64,000 nt of DNA from Pseudomonadota bacterium. GTDB lineage: Bacteria; Pseudomonadota; Alphaproteobacteria; Rhodospirillales; Magnetospirillaceae. The stretch covers positions 1-64,000 of the forward strand of contig JAJZVW010000013.1 in NCBI GenBank assembly GCA_021847015.1, given 5' to 3'. The position numbers and the translations under genes are program-made. The notes under the pieces are model-generated. The model worked only from the letters and a program-made list of their open reading frames with translations, did no database searches and was not told where the DNA came from. The first letter of the stretch is position 1; each line of letters starts with the position of its first letter. Below are positions 1-9,656 of the stretch, piece after piece.

Positions 1-60
1 GAGGGATCCTTCACGCGAAAGTGCCGGAAAGATCCCTCGCCATCGGCTCGGGATGACAGC
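1..60. repeat. Dispersed palindromic repeat, copy 1 (cut by window edge)
   Basis: This is the right part of an approximately 85-bp imperfect palindrome. It contains GAGGGATCCTTC, an internal GAAAGATCCCTC and the terminal CTCGGGATGACAG. Together with the flank to about position 88 it is almost the reverse complement of 22038-22125. It lies downstream of proB, which ends at 270. Confidence 0.85.
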
Positions 61-124
61 GAAAAATGCATAATGAGAGCCGCCGGCAGTGGCCGCAGCG
101 GTTCCCATTGTGGGTTTTTTTCAT

Positions 125-209
125 TGTCATCCCGAGCGCAGCCGAGGGATCTTTCAGGCGTTTTCGCGTGACGGATCCCTCCACTCGCTTACGCTCGATC
201 GGGATGACA
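125..209. repeat. Dispersed palindromic repeat, copy 2
   Basis: This is a complete unit running from TGTCATCCCGAG to CGGGATGACA. Inner arms GAGGGATCTTTC and GGATCCCTC could pair into a hairpin. It is flanked on both sides by a second short motif, CATAATGnGAnCCGC, at about 69-83 and 225-239. It lies in the 3' region of proB. Confidence 0.85.
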
Positions 210-269
210 GTGCGAGCGCTGGCGCATAATGGGAACCGCCGGCAGCGGTCGAGGGCGCCGCGAACCATG

Positions 270-1382
270 TCAGCCTTCCATGACCAGATCGTCGCGATGG
301 ATCAACTCGTCGCGGCCCCGATAGCCCAGCACGGCCTCGATCTCCGCCGACCGGCGGCCGAGGATGCAGCGGGATTCCTCGGCGGAATAATTGGCGAGCC
401 CCCGCCCCAGCACACGCCCGCCCGGGGCGCGAATCAGGATGCAATCGCCCTGGTCGAAATCGCCGTCGACGGCGACGACGCCCGCCGGCAGCAGGCTCTT
501 TCCCGCCGCCAGCGCCGTCACCGCGCCCCCATCGACGGTGACCGCCCCGGCCGGCTTCATGGAGCCGAAGATCCACTGCTTGCGGGCGGTGCGCGGCTCG
601 GCCGAGGGCAGGAACCAGGTGCAGCGGGCTCCGTTCTCGATGGCGCCGACGGGATGCAGGGAATTGCCTTTGGCGATGGCCATGCGGCAGCCGGCGGACA
701 GGCAGATCTTCGCCGCCGCCAGCTTGGTCACCATGCCGCCCGAGCCGTAACCGGAGCCGGGATCGCCGGCCATGGCCTCGATCTCCGGGGTCAAGTCCCG
801 CACCTCGGGAAGAAAGGCGGCGTCGGGATTCTTGCGCGGATCGGCGGTGTAGAGGCCGTCGATGTCCGAGAACAGCACCAGGGCGTCGGCGGCGACCATC
901 TGCGCCACCCGCGCGGCCAGACGGTCGTTGTCGCCGAAACGGATTTCGGCGGTGGCGACGGTGTCGTTCTCGTTGATCACCGGCACCGCCCCCAGCTTCA
1001 GCAGGGTGTCGAGCGTGCTGCGGGCGTTGAGGTAGCGGCGACGGTCCTCCGAATCCTCCAAGGTCAGCAGCACCTGGGCGACGGTGATGCCGTGGCGGGC
1101 CAGCGCCTCCTGATAGGCGTGGGCGAGGCGGATCTGCCCCGTCGCGGCCGCCGCCTGCTTTTCCTCAAGCAGCAAGGGCGGCGTCAGGCCGAGGTGGCGG
1201 CGGCCCACCGCCACCGCCCCCGAGGACACCAGCAGCACCTCCTGGCCGCGTTTGCGGCAGCGGGCGACGTCCTCGCACAGGGAGTCCAGCCAGCGCCGAT
1301 GAACCTCGCCGCTGACGTCGTCCACCAGCAGCGACGAGCCCACCTTGACGATGAGCCGCTTGGCGTCGGCGATCGGATTCAC
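270..1382 (-). CDS. proB: Glutamate 5-kinase (proline biosynthesis)
   Basis: ProB phosphorylates the gamma-carboxylate of L-glutamate with ATP, the first committed step of proline synthesis in the cytosol. The 370-residue product opens with the amino-acid-kinase motif IVKVGSSLLVD and carries NENDTV and FGDNDRLAA near residues 135-155, typical of the substrate site. The last ~95 residues form a PUA domain, as in full-length E. coli-type ProB. The start is GTG, preceded by an AGGAAGGG ribosome site. It follows obgE by 15 bases and is probably co-transcribed with it, an arrangement common in alphaproteobacteria. The function is well supported. Confidence 0.96.
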   Translation of the reverse strand: MNPIADAKRLIVKVGSSLLVDDVSGEVHRRWLDSLCEDVARCRKRGQEVLLVSSGAVAVGRRHLGLTPPLLLEEKQAAAATGQIRLAHAYQEALARHGITVAQVLLTLEDSEDRRRYLNARSTLDTLLKLGAVPVINENDTVATAEIRFGDNDRLAARVAQMVAADALVLFSDIDGLYTADPRKNPDAAFLPEVRDLTPEIEAMAGDPGSGYGSGGMVTKLAAAKICLSAGCRMAIAKGNSLHPVGAIENGARCTWFLPSAEPRTARKQWIFGSMKPAGAVTVDGGAVTALAAGKSLLPAGVVAVDGDFDQGDCILIRAPGGRVLGRGLANYSAEESRCILGRRSAEIEAVLGYRGRDELIHRDDLVMEG

Positions 1383-1397
1383 GGGCCTTTCCCTTCC

Positions 1398-2901
<1,504 letters not shown>

Positions 2902-2932
2902 GGTCTTACTCCTTCACTGTCCGCAGCGACGC

Positions 2933-3235
2933 TCAGCCGGCGGCGATATCGGTGATGCGCAGGATGGTGAGGTCCTGGCGATGGCCGTTCTTGCGGCGCG
3001 AATTCTGCCGGCGGCGCTTCTTGAAGATGATGATCTTCGGGCCGCGGGCCTGGGCGACGACGGTCGCGGTGACGGTCGCGCCGGCCACGGTGGGGGCGCC
3101 GACCTTGTCGCCGACCATCAGCACCTGATCGAGGACCACCTGTTCCCCGGCTTCACCGGCCAGCTTCTCGACGCGGATGACGTCGTCCTTGGCCACCTTG
3201 TACTGCTTCCCGCCGGTCTGGATGACTGCGAACAT
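2933..3235 (-). CDS. rplU: 50S ribosomal protein L21
   Basis: L21 binds 23S rRNA in the large ribosomal subunit. The 100-residue protein has the signature [14 protein letters not shown] at the N-terminus and the basic stretch [16 protein letters not shown] near residues 74-89 that contacts rRNA. It is the first gene of rplU-rpmA and is driven by the sigma70 promoter at 3301-3328, about 65 bases upstream of the ATG. Confidence 0.98.
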   Translation of the reverse strand: MFAVIQTGGKQYKVAKDDVIRVEKLAGEAGEQVVLDQVLMVGDKVGAPTVAGATVTATVVAQARGPKIIIFKKRRRQNSRRKNGHRQDLTILRITDIAAG

Positions 3236-3300
3236 GACGAGCTACCTGAGCAAAAGAATGAATGGCCGCGCCACGGGGGTTCCCGGCGCGAGAGGGCGGA

Positions 3301-3328
3301 ACTATACGCGCCCCCGGACGGGAGTCAA
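3301..3328 (-). promoter_or_regulatory. Sigma70-type promoter for rplU-rpmA
   Basis: Read on the minus strand: TTGACT (-35, 3328-3323), a 16-base spacer, then TATAGT (-10, 3306-3301). Both hexamers match the consensus at five of six positions or better. It lies 65-95 bases upstream of the rplU start, with nothing else to transcribe. Confidence 0.85.
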
Positions 3329-3388
3329 GGCCCTATCGCCCGCCGCCGGGCCTCTGCGGAATCCTGAGACGCCACCGCGAGCGATGGC

Positions 3389-3475
3389 GTCATCCCGAGC
3401 GGAGAGAGAGATCTTTCAGGCACAACCGGCAGCCGCCAGCGGCTGAAGGATCCCTGGCGCTCTGTCGGGATGACA
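3389..3475. repeat. Dispersed palindromic repeat, copy 3
   Basis: GTCATCCCGAGC at the left end, an internal pair GAGATCTTTCAGG / GAAGGATCCCTGG, and CGGGATGACA at the right end. It ends one base before the stop codon of the DUF4139 gene (3477), so it sits at that gene's 3' end. Confidence 0.85.
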
Positions 3476-3476
3476 T

Positions 3477-4874
3477 CTACCCCTTCACCCGCACCCGGTA
3501 TTTCAGCGTCGTCTCACCCTTGGCCGGTATCGTCGTGGTCCAGGACGCGCCGAAGGCGTCGTCGCGATGGTGGGGCTGGCTTTCCTCGAGGACCAGCCAA
3601 TCGGACCCGAAGGTTTCCCGCACCGTCACCGGGACGGCCTTGTCGCCGGCGTTCGTCAGCCGGACCTCGAAGGCGGATTCCGACACGTCGGCGGAGACGT
3701 GCTGGAAATCGGTCTGCGACCGCCGCGCGGCGACGTCGAAGGCCTGGCCCACGGCGATGCGGGCGATGCCGTGGACGGGGGTCGCCGCGAGACGGTCTTC
3801 GCCGAGGAACGTCAGCGCCCCGTCGCGCCCCCGCTGGTAGATGCGCAGCACACCGGCCGGCAGCGGTTTGCCCAGCCCCGAGGCGAGGGCGTTGTCGAGC
3901 TTGAGGATGGCGACGGGGTTCTGCTTCGCCTCGCCGAAGCGCCCGCGCCACGCGTACGACGGCAACGGCTCGAACACGAGTTCCCGCTGGACCTTCACCG
4001 CGCCCGGAGGAATGAGGACCGCCTGGGTGCGTTCGCCGTTGAGCAGGCTGACGGGCTCGGGCAAGACGAACTCGTGATAGGGCCCCACCGCGTCATGGTC
4101 GGGCGGCGGCGGGGCTCCCGGAGCCGCGGCCGCCGGCATCCCCCGCCGCGGCTCCATCGCCAACGTGCGGTTGGGCCGGCCGGCCACGACCGCGACCCTG
4201 GCGTTGGGAAAATCCATGCCGCTGTCATTGGTGAGCGTCGTCCACGCGGACAGCACCAGCCGGTCGCCCGCCGGCGCCAGCTCCCCCACGTAATCCGCCT
4301 GCCACGACAGGCCGCCGGTCATGTAGGACAGCTCCACGTCGCGCCGCCCGGCGGCCTCGCTGCTCACCTGGCCGGTGAATGTCGGCATCGTCCGTAGGCC
4401 CGCGGGAAGGGAATCGTAGACGATGCGATCCGGCTGGCCGGCGACCACCTTGCCGCCGACGTCAAACAGCGGCGTGCCCCGCGCCGCCAGGACCCGGGCC
4501 TGCTCCGCCCGCTCACCGCCGTCGGCGTCGCGCCACAGCACGGTGACGTCCTTTCCCACCGCGCCGGCCAGCAGCCTTTCTCCCGTGGCGCCCTCGACGT
4601 CGAACCCCTGGGTCCGCACGGTGAGATTGGAACCCGACAGGATGCCGGTGGCGGTGCGCGCCCCGCGCGCCACCCCCTCCCAGACCAGAGTGGTGGTCCC
4701 TCTGTCCAGACTCACGGCGCGGCGATCCCGCACCAGCGCGTTGTCGTCCTGGTACAAGGTGAGGGAGAGGCCGGTGCGATCGCCCGGGGAGACGACTTTT
4801 TCGGCCGGACCGGCCCCGAAGGCCGGCGCGCAGAACAGGGCGGCAAGGGCGATAAGCGCGAGGCGCCGGGCCAT
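3477..4874 (-). CDS. DUF4139 domain protein, exported
   Basis: A 465-residue protein with a clear signal peptide (MARRLALIALAALFCAPAFG, cleavage after about residue 20). The rest has the DUF4139-family pattern of beta-rich segments: YDSLPAGLRT, ELSYMTGGLSWQADYV near residue 170, and a C-terminal GSDWLVLEESQPHHRDD. The biochemical role of this family is not established. The product is probably periplasmic or outer-membrane associated. The ATG at 4874 gives a proper signal peptide. A longer frame to 5444 runs through the divergent rmuC gene and was rejected. It appears monocistronic. Confidence 0.85.
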   Translation of the reverse strand: MARRLALIALAALFCAPAFGAGPAEKVVSPGDRTGLSLTLYQDDNALVRDRRAVSLDRGTTTLVWEGVARGARTATGILSGSNLTVRTQGFDVEGATGERLLAGAVGKDVTVLWRDADGGERAEQARVLAARGTPLFDVGGKVVAGQPDRIVYDSLPAGLRTMPTFTGQVSSEAAGRRDVELSYMTGGLSWQADYVGELAPAGDRLVLSAWTTLTNDSGMDFPNARVAVVAGRPNRTLAMEPRRGMPAAAAPGAPPPPDHDAVGPYHEFVLPEPVSLLNGERTQAVLIPPGAVKVQRELVFEPLPSYAWRGRFGEAKQNPVAILKLDNALASGLGKPLPAGVLRIYQRGRDGALTFLGEDRLAATPVHGIARIAVGQAFDVAARRSQTDFQHVSADVSESAFEVRLTNAGDKAVPVTVRETFGSDWLVLEESQPHHRDDAFGASWTTTIPAKGETTLKYRVRVKG

Positions 4875-4953
4875 GGGGGGTTCTCCGAGACTGCTCCGTC
4901 TCTCATTCCTATGGTATGAAAGCGGCGGTTCCGTGGCATCGGAGGGATAGGAG

Positions 4954-6123
4954 TTGGACCCCACCGTGGTGGTTCTCGGGCTGGCGGCGCTGGCGGCGCT
5001 GGCGGCGGCCGTGGCGTTCGCGCTGAAAGCCCAAGGGGCCGGGGCGCGTGCCGAAAGCCGGCAGGAAGGCCTGACGCGCGCGGTGGAAACCGTGGCCCAG
5101 GCCCAGGCCGCCCTGGGTGGCCGGCTGGCCCAATTGGCCGAAACCCAATCGGCATCCCAGGCGGCCCTGGCCGAACGGCTGCAAGCCCAGGAGCGCGCCT
5201 TGGCGAAGGCGGTGGAGGAACGGCTCGCCGACATGGCCCGGCGCATGGAGGAGGGGTTGCAGCAGGCCGCCCACCGCCAGTCGACCACGCTCCACGACCT
5301 GCGCGAGCGCCTGGCGGTCATCGATGCCGCGCAGAAGAACATCACCGAATTGTCGGCCCAGGTGGTGTCGCTCCAGGACGTGCTGTCCAACAAGCAGGCG
5401 CGCGGCGCCTTCGGCGAACTGCAACTGAACGACCTGGTTCGCACCGTTCTGCCGCCGTCCGCCTACGAGTTCCAGGCGCCTCTGGGCGAGGGGCGGCGCG
5501 TCGATTGCCTGCTGAAGCTGCCGAACCCGCCCGGCCCCATCGCCGTGGACGCCAAGTTCCCGCTGGAAAGCTGGCACCAGTTGCGCGAGGCCAAGGACGA
5601 TGCCGAACGGACCGCCGCCGGCCGCGCTTTCGCCGCCGCCGTTCTCAAGCATGTCCGCGACATCGCCGAGCGGTATATCGTGCCGGGCGAGACGGCCGAG
5701 TCGGCGCTGATGTTCCTGCCCTCGGAGGCGGTCTACGCCGAACTCCACGCCGGCTTCCCCGAAGTGATCGAGAAGTCCTTCCGCGCCAAGGTGTGGATCG
5801 TCTCGCCGACCACCCTGATGGCGACGCTGAACACCGTCCGCGCCGTGCTCAAGGATGCCCGCATGCGCGAGCAGGCCGGCCTGATCCAGAAGGAGGTCCG
5901 CCTCCTGCTCGACGACATCGGCCGGCTCGACGACCGGGTCGCGGCGCTGGGGAAGCATTTCGACCAGGCCGTCGAGGACATCCGCCAGATCCGCATCTCC
6001 ACCGAGAAGGTGGTCAAGCGCGGCGACCGCATCGAGGCGGTGCAGTTGGGCGAGGAGCCGCAGATGGTCACCGCCGGGCCCCCGGCGGCCCTGCCGGAAA
6101 AGGAGTTTTCGGTGTCATCCTGA
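4954..6123 (+). CDS. rmuC: DNA recombination protein RmuC
   Basis: RmuC limits inversions at short repeats in E. coli and is thought to act as a nuclease-fold protein on DNA. The 389-residue protein has an N-terminal membrane helix (residues 5-25), a long coiled coil rich in Ala, Gln and Glu (to about 135), then the conserved RmuC core: GAFGELQLNDLVRTVLP, VDAKFPLESW and MFLPSEAVYAEL. The TTG start is supported by GGAGGGATAGGAG immediately upstream. The last codons and the TGA stop lie inside dispersed repeat copy 4, so the C-terminal VSS may be repeat-derived. Confidence 0.93.
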   Translation: MDPTVVVLGLAALAALAAAVAFALKAQGAGARAESRQEGLTRAVETVAQAQAALGGRLAQLAETQSASQAALAERLQAQERALAKAVEERLADMARRMEEGLQQAAHRQSTTLHDLRERLAVIDAAQKNITELSAQVVSLQDVLSNKQARGAFGELQLNDLVRTVLPPSAYEFQAPLGEGRRVDCLLKLPNPPGPIAVDAKFPLESWHQLREAKDDAERTAAGRAFAAAVLKHVRDIAERYIVPGETAESALMFLPSEAVYAELHAGFPEVIEKSFRAKVWIVSPTTLMATLNTVRAVLKDARMREQAGLIQKEVRLLLDDIGRLDDRVAALGKHFDQAVEDIRQIRISTEKVVKRGDRIEAVQLGEEPQMVTAGPPAALPEKEFSVSS

Positions 6124-6196
6124 GCGCCGGCGAAGGATCGTTGGGGCGCGGGAACATCCTGCGCCGAAAGGTCCCTCGGCTACGCTCGGGACGACA
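6113..6196. repeat. Dispersed palindromic repeat, copy 4
   Basis: TGTCATCCTGAGCG at the left, GAAAGGTCCCTCGGC in the right arm, and CTCGGGACGACA at the right end. It overlaps the final 11 bases of rmuC, whose stop codon falls within the repeat terminus. Confidence 0.8.
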
Positions 6197-6205
6197 AAAA
6201 GGGTT

Positions 6206-6286
6206 TGTCGTTCCGAGCGAGCGTAGCGACGAGGAACCTTTCAGCCGCGATGCCTGACGGCCCCTCGCCTTCGGCTCGGGACGACA
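6206..6286. repeat. Dispersed palindromic repeat, copy 5
   Basis: TGTCGTTCCGAGCGAGCG at the left, GAGGAACCTTTCAG in the left arm, and GGCTCGGGACGACA at the right. It lies 9 bases from copy 4, making a tandem pair between rmuC and the convergent asd gene. Confidence 0.8.
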
Positions 6287-6301
6287 ATCGCTTTCACCGC
6301 C

Positions 6302-7321
6302 TCACTTGCCCAGATAGTCGCGCACCAGCACCTCGGCGATCTGCACTGCGTTGAGGGCCGCGCCCTTGCGCAGGTTGTCGGCCACACACCAGAACGCGAG
6401 GCCGTTGGCGATGGTGGGGTCCTTGCGCAGGCGGCTGACATAGACCGCGTCCTCACCCGCGCATTCGGCCGGAGTGGCGTAGCCGCCGGGCTCGTGCTCG
6501 TCGATCACCACCACGCCCGGTGCCTTGCGCAGGGCCTCGCGCGCCGCCTCGACGCTGACGGGGCGCTCGAACTCGACGTTGACCGTCTCCGAATGGCCGA
6601 TGAACACCGGGACGCGGACGCAGGTGGCGTGGACGGCGATGTCCGGGTCGAGGATCTTGCGGGTCTCGACCACCATCTTCCACTCCTCCTTGGTCGAACC
6701 GTCGTCCATGAACGAATCGATCTGGGGAATCACATTGAAGGCGATCGGCTTGGGAAATTTGCTGGGCGGCACCGGCTCGTTGACGTAGATGCCGCGGGTC
6801 TGCTCGAACAATTCGTCCATGGCGTCCTTGCCGGCGCCGGACACCGACTGGTAGGTCGACACCACCACCCGCTTGATCTTGCCCAGCGTATGCAGGGGCT
6901 TCAGCGCCACCATCATCTGGATGGTCGAGCAATTGGGGTTGGCGATGATGCCGCGCTTCTTGTAGCCGGCGATGGCCTGGGGATTGACCTCGGGAACCAC
7001 CAGCGGAACATCCGGCTCCATACGGAAATGGGAGGTGTTGTCGATCACCACGCAGCCGGCGGCGGCGGCGCGGGGACTGTGGACGGCGGACACCTTGGCG
7101 CCGGGCGAGGACAGGGCGATATCCACGCCCTTGAAGTCGAAGTCCGCCAGGTCCTTGACCTTGAGCACGGCGTCGTCGCCGAAGGAGACCTCGCGGCCCA
7201 CCGAGCGTTCGCTCGCCAGGGCGAACACCTCGTCCACGGGGAAATCGCGATCGGCCAGCGTCTGCAACATTTCGCGGCCGACGTTGCCGGTGGCGCCGAT
7301 GACAGCAACCTTGTAACCCAT
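6302..7321 (-). CDS. asd: Aspartate-semialdehyde dehydrogenase
   Basis: Asd reduces aspartyl-4-phosphate with NADPH to aspartate semialdehyde, the branch point to lysine/diaminopimelate, methionine and threonine. The 339-residue protein has the N-terminal nucleotide motif VIGATGNVGREML, the active-site NPNCSTIQM with catalytic Cys near residue 130, and the late HETVNVEF-type region (GHSETVNVEF). The ATG at 7321 is preceded by GGAGGGAAG. It is cytosolic and monocistronic, with a tandem pair of palindromic repeats at its 3' end. Confidence 0.96.
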   Translation of the reverse strand: MGYKVAVIGATGNVGREMLQTLADRDFPVDEVFALASERSVGREVSFGDDAVLKVKDLADFDFKGVDIALSSPGAKVSAVHSPRAAAAGCVVIDNTSHFRMEPDVPLVVPEVNPQAIAGYKKRGIIANPNCSTIQMMVALKPLHTLGKIKRVVVSTYQSVSGAGKDAMDELFEQTRGIYVNEPVPPSKFPKPIAFNVIPQIDSFMDDGSTKEEWKMVVETRKILDPDIAVHATCVRVPVFIGHSETVNVEFERPVSVEAAREALRKAPGVVVIDEHEPGGYATPAECAGEDAVYVSRLRKDPTIANGLAFWCVADNLRKGAALNAVQIAEVLVRDYLGK

Positions 7322-7376
7322 AAGAGCTTCCCTCCGTTCTCCGGCCCTTGGCTTCCCCGGACCTACGGCTCATGCG

Positions 7377-7409
7377 AAAAGGCCCGCGGGTCCGATCCGC
7401 GGGCCTTTT
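7377..7409 (-). terminator. Terminator hairpin between the 34-residue ORF and asd
   Basis: A perfect 13-bp inverted repeat, AAAAGGCCCGCGG / CCGCGGGCCTTTT, with a 7-base loop. On the minus strand it ends in a run of four T. The AAAA/TTTT arms would let it work in both directions. It lies about 30 bases after the stop of the small ORF at 7440-7544. Confidence 0.85.
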
Positions 7410-7439
7410 CGTGATATTGAAACGAAACCGGCCCGCGTC

Positions 7440-7544
7440 TCAGGTGGTGGTCGTGCCGGTTTTCTTGGTGGTGACGGCCGCCGCCGCCGGCAGGGCAGAG
7501 CCCTGGGCGGAAAAGGCGTTCGCGAAGGGCACGCGGCCGATCAT
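7440..7544 (-). CDS. Candidate 34-residue small protein
   Basis: A short reading frame, MIGRVPFANAFSAQG... ending KKTGTTTT, too short for ordinary gene calling. It has an ATG with a near-ideal ribosome site (GGAGG, six-base spacing), and a perfect terminator hairpin begins about 30 bases after its stop. A weak promoter-like pair, TTGAAC-17 bases-TAATGC, lies at 7597-7569. No family is recognised. The protein has an Ala/Pro-rich middle and a Thr/Lys-rich tail and no membrane segment. It could instead be the 3' part of a small RNA or of the upstream chemoreceptor transcript. A 69-residue frame on the same strand runs through the terminator and looks spurious. Confidence 0.45.
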   Translation of the reverse strand: MIGRVPFANAFSAQGSALPAAAAVTTKKTGTTTT

Positions 7545-7614
7545 CACTGTCCTCCATCGGAGGCGCCAGCATTACCTCAAGCCGGCGGAGGGTTCAATAG
7601 GGAAGGGGTCGCTA

Positions 7615-8913
7615 TTACCGGCTGATGACGCGGACGACGAAGGCGTCGATGTCGTCGTTCATGCCGACCGTGCGCTGCGCGAGATCGCCCGCCGCGACGA
7701 GGACCTGGTTGGCGGCGTCGGTCGCGGTGCCCGCGACCTCGGCGACCTGGCCGATGGTGCCGGCGACCGTCTGCACGCTGGCGGCGACCTCCCGGATGGC
7801 GCGGGACATGGCGGCGACCGCGGCGGACTGCTCCTCCGTCGTGCCGGCGATGCCGCTCGAATTCTCGTTGATGTCGCGGATCATGCTGGCGATGGTCCGC
7901 ACCGCGTCGACGGCCTGGCCGGTGGCCTGGCGCATGCCCTCGATCTGGCTGACGATGTCGTCGGTCGCCTTGGCGGTCTGATTGGCGAGGTGCTTGACCT
8001 CGTTGGCGACCACGGCGAACCCCTTGCCCGCCTCGCCCGCGCGTGCCGCCTCGATGGTGGCGTTCAGCGCCAGCAGATTGGTCTGGTTGGCGATCTCGGT
8101 GATCAGGTTGACCACCTCGCCGATACGGTCGGCCGCCTGGGAAAGCTCGTGGATGGCGTCGTCGGTGCGGCCGGCCACGCGCACCGTCTCGCTGGCCATC
8201 TCGGCCGAACGCTTGATGCGCAGCGCCACCTCGCGGATGCCCGCCGACACCTCCTCGGCCGCCTGGGCGACCGATCCCACATGGCCCGACGCATCTTCCG
8301 CCGCGCGCGCCACCGTGGTCGATTGCGAACTGGTCTGGCTGGCGATCGCGCTCATCTGCTGGGCGGTGGCTTCGAGCTCGGTGGCCGTGGCCGCGACCGC
8401 CTGGCTCATGTGCTTGATGGTGTTGCCGACGGCGGTCGCCTCGCTGGCGAACGCCTTGGTCCTCTGTTCCATCCCGGTCAGGGCCTGGTTGATCAGGCTG
8501 GCGTGGTCGGCGAACTCCCCGACCAGGCCCTCCAGCAGGATATGGCGGAAATAGCGGCCCTCCGAGGTCTTGGCCATGGCGGCGTCGGCCTCCTTGGTGA
8601 AGGCCTCGGTCAGGTCGAGCAGGCGGTTGACGGCGCGGTCGAGCCGCCCCAGCAAGCCCTGCTCGCGGATGCCGATCACCCGGACGTCCAGCCGCCCCTG
8701 GGCGGCCTGCGTCAGCACGTCGGTGGTGCGCCGGATGTTGGCCCGCGCCGTGTGGACGAACCACGCCGAGGCGGATGCGCTCGCCACCAGGGCAAGGGCG
8801 AGCGCGGTCCGCAACGCCCCCCCGCCGACGGCTTCCACGATCGCGATCATTACGGCGAGGACGGCCGCCGCGATGGCGGCGACCGTCGCCTTAGAGACTG
8901 AAGACGAACTCAT
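7615..8913 (-). CDS. Methyl-accepting chemotaxis protein without a periplasmic sensor
   Basis: A 432-residue chemoreceptor. Two closely spaced membrane segments (about residues 8-27 and 32-48) are separated by only a few residues, so there is no real periplasmic domain. A HAMP-like linker follows, then the cytoplasmic signalling hairpin with the hallmark tip [34 protein letters not shown], where CheA and CheW bind (quoted in two overlapping parts: [20 protein letters not shown] and [14 protein letters not shown]). The ATG at 8913 lies 23 bases inside the upstream PAS gene, so the two are translationally coupled. Together they probably make a two-polypeptide Aer-like energy or redox sensor. 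Confidence 0.88.
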   Translation of the reverse strand: MSSSSVSKATVAAIAAAVLAVMIAIVEAVGGGALRTALALALVASASASAWFVHTARANIRRTTDVLTQAAQGRLDVRVIGIREQGLLGRLDRAVNRLLDLTEAFTKEADAAMAKTSEGRYFRHILLEGLVGEFADHASLINQALTGMEQRTKAFASEATAVGNTIKHMSQAVAATATELEATAQQMSAIASQTSSQSTTVARAAEDASGHVGSVAQAAEEVSAGIREVALRIKRSAEMASETVRVAGRTDDAIHELSQAADRIGEVVNLITEIANQTNLLALNATIEAARAGEAGKGFAVVANEVKHLANQTAKATDDIVSQIEGMRQATGQAVDAVRTIASMIRDINENSSGIAGTTEEQSAAVAAMSRAIREVAASVQTVAGTIGQVAEVAGTATDAANQVLVAAGDLAQRTVGMNDDIDAFVVRVISR

Positions 8914-9427
8914 CGTACGGCACCCCAATGGCGGAAAGCTTGTCGAGCAGCGCCTTCGTGCTCGCCTCCATGCCGGCTTTGCGGTCGGCATGGCGATTCT
9001 CGATGGCGAGCAGTTCGCCATAGAGGGCCTTGGCCTTGTCCACCGCGTCCCGGCGCGGAGCGCGGCGGTTGGAATGGTAGCTGACGATGGTGCGCGACGC
9101 GTCGAACGTCGGCGTGACGTGGGCGAACACCCAGTAATGATCGCCGTTCTTGCTGCGGTTCAGCACGTAGGCGAAGATCTCCCGGCCGGCTTCGATCGTG
9201 TCCCAAAGAGCCTTGAAGACGCAGCGCGGCATCTCCGGATGGCGGATGATGCTGTGCGGCTTGCCGAGGATTTCGGCCTCGGTGTACCCCGCCATGCGCA
9301 GGAAGACTTCGTTGGCGTAGATGATCCGACCTTTCGGATCGGTCTTGGAGACGATAATCTCGTCGGCGCCGAACGTCCGCTCGACACCGGTCAGTCTTAT
9401 GTCCGCCGCTGCCATGGGCTCCCCCAA
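8891..9427 (-). CDS. Stand-alone PAS domain protein (Aer-like sensor module)
   Basis: A 178-residue soluble protein with one PAS domain (about residues 20-120): [34 protein letters not shown] and the aromatic strand [17 protein letters not shown]. The HPEMP segment is typical of Aer-type PAS domains that bind FAD. The C-terminal ~55 residues are helical and charged and end [10 protein letters not shown]. The gene overlaps the following chemoreceptor by 23 bases. The likely role is to sense redox state and signal to the adjacent receptor. FAD binding is inferred from family resemblance only. Confidence 0.85.
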   Translation of the reverse strand: MGEPMAAADIRLTGVERTFGADEIIVSKTDPKGRIIYANEVFLRMAGYTEAEILGKPHSIIRHPEMPRCVFKALWDTIEAGREIFAYVLNRSKNGDHYWVFAHVTPTFDASRTIVSYHSNRRAPRRDAVDKAKALYGELLAIENRHADRKAGMEASTKALLDKLSAIGVPYDEFVFSL

Positions 9428-9656
9428 TCCAACGACCGCATGGGTCTAGCCGCCGCTTGTCCCGTTTCGGGACGCCCCGCGACCGTGTGATTTTCCCCCT
9501 ATATGCGTATGGACGCTACCCCATTCGGGCTGTGCACAACAATACGATTCGGCGCAAAGGGCACGAAATCTGGCGCCTTTCGGTGTCTTGACCAAAAAGT
9601 CATAGAACTTTGGATCGATTTTCCACAGGATTGCCTTCCTTTTTCAACGCACGGCC

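Noticed and set aside
7363-7572. 69-codon minus-strand frame next to the chemoreceptor
   Set aside because: It runs through a perfect terminator hairpin and has a poor ribosome site. The 34-codon frame in the same place fits better.
9505-9656. DnaA-box-like TGTGCACAA and promoter-like TTGACC before rlmJ
   Set aside because: A single poor match and no -10 element at proper spacing. Not enough to call an origin or promoter.
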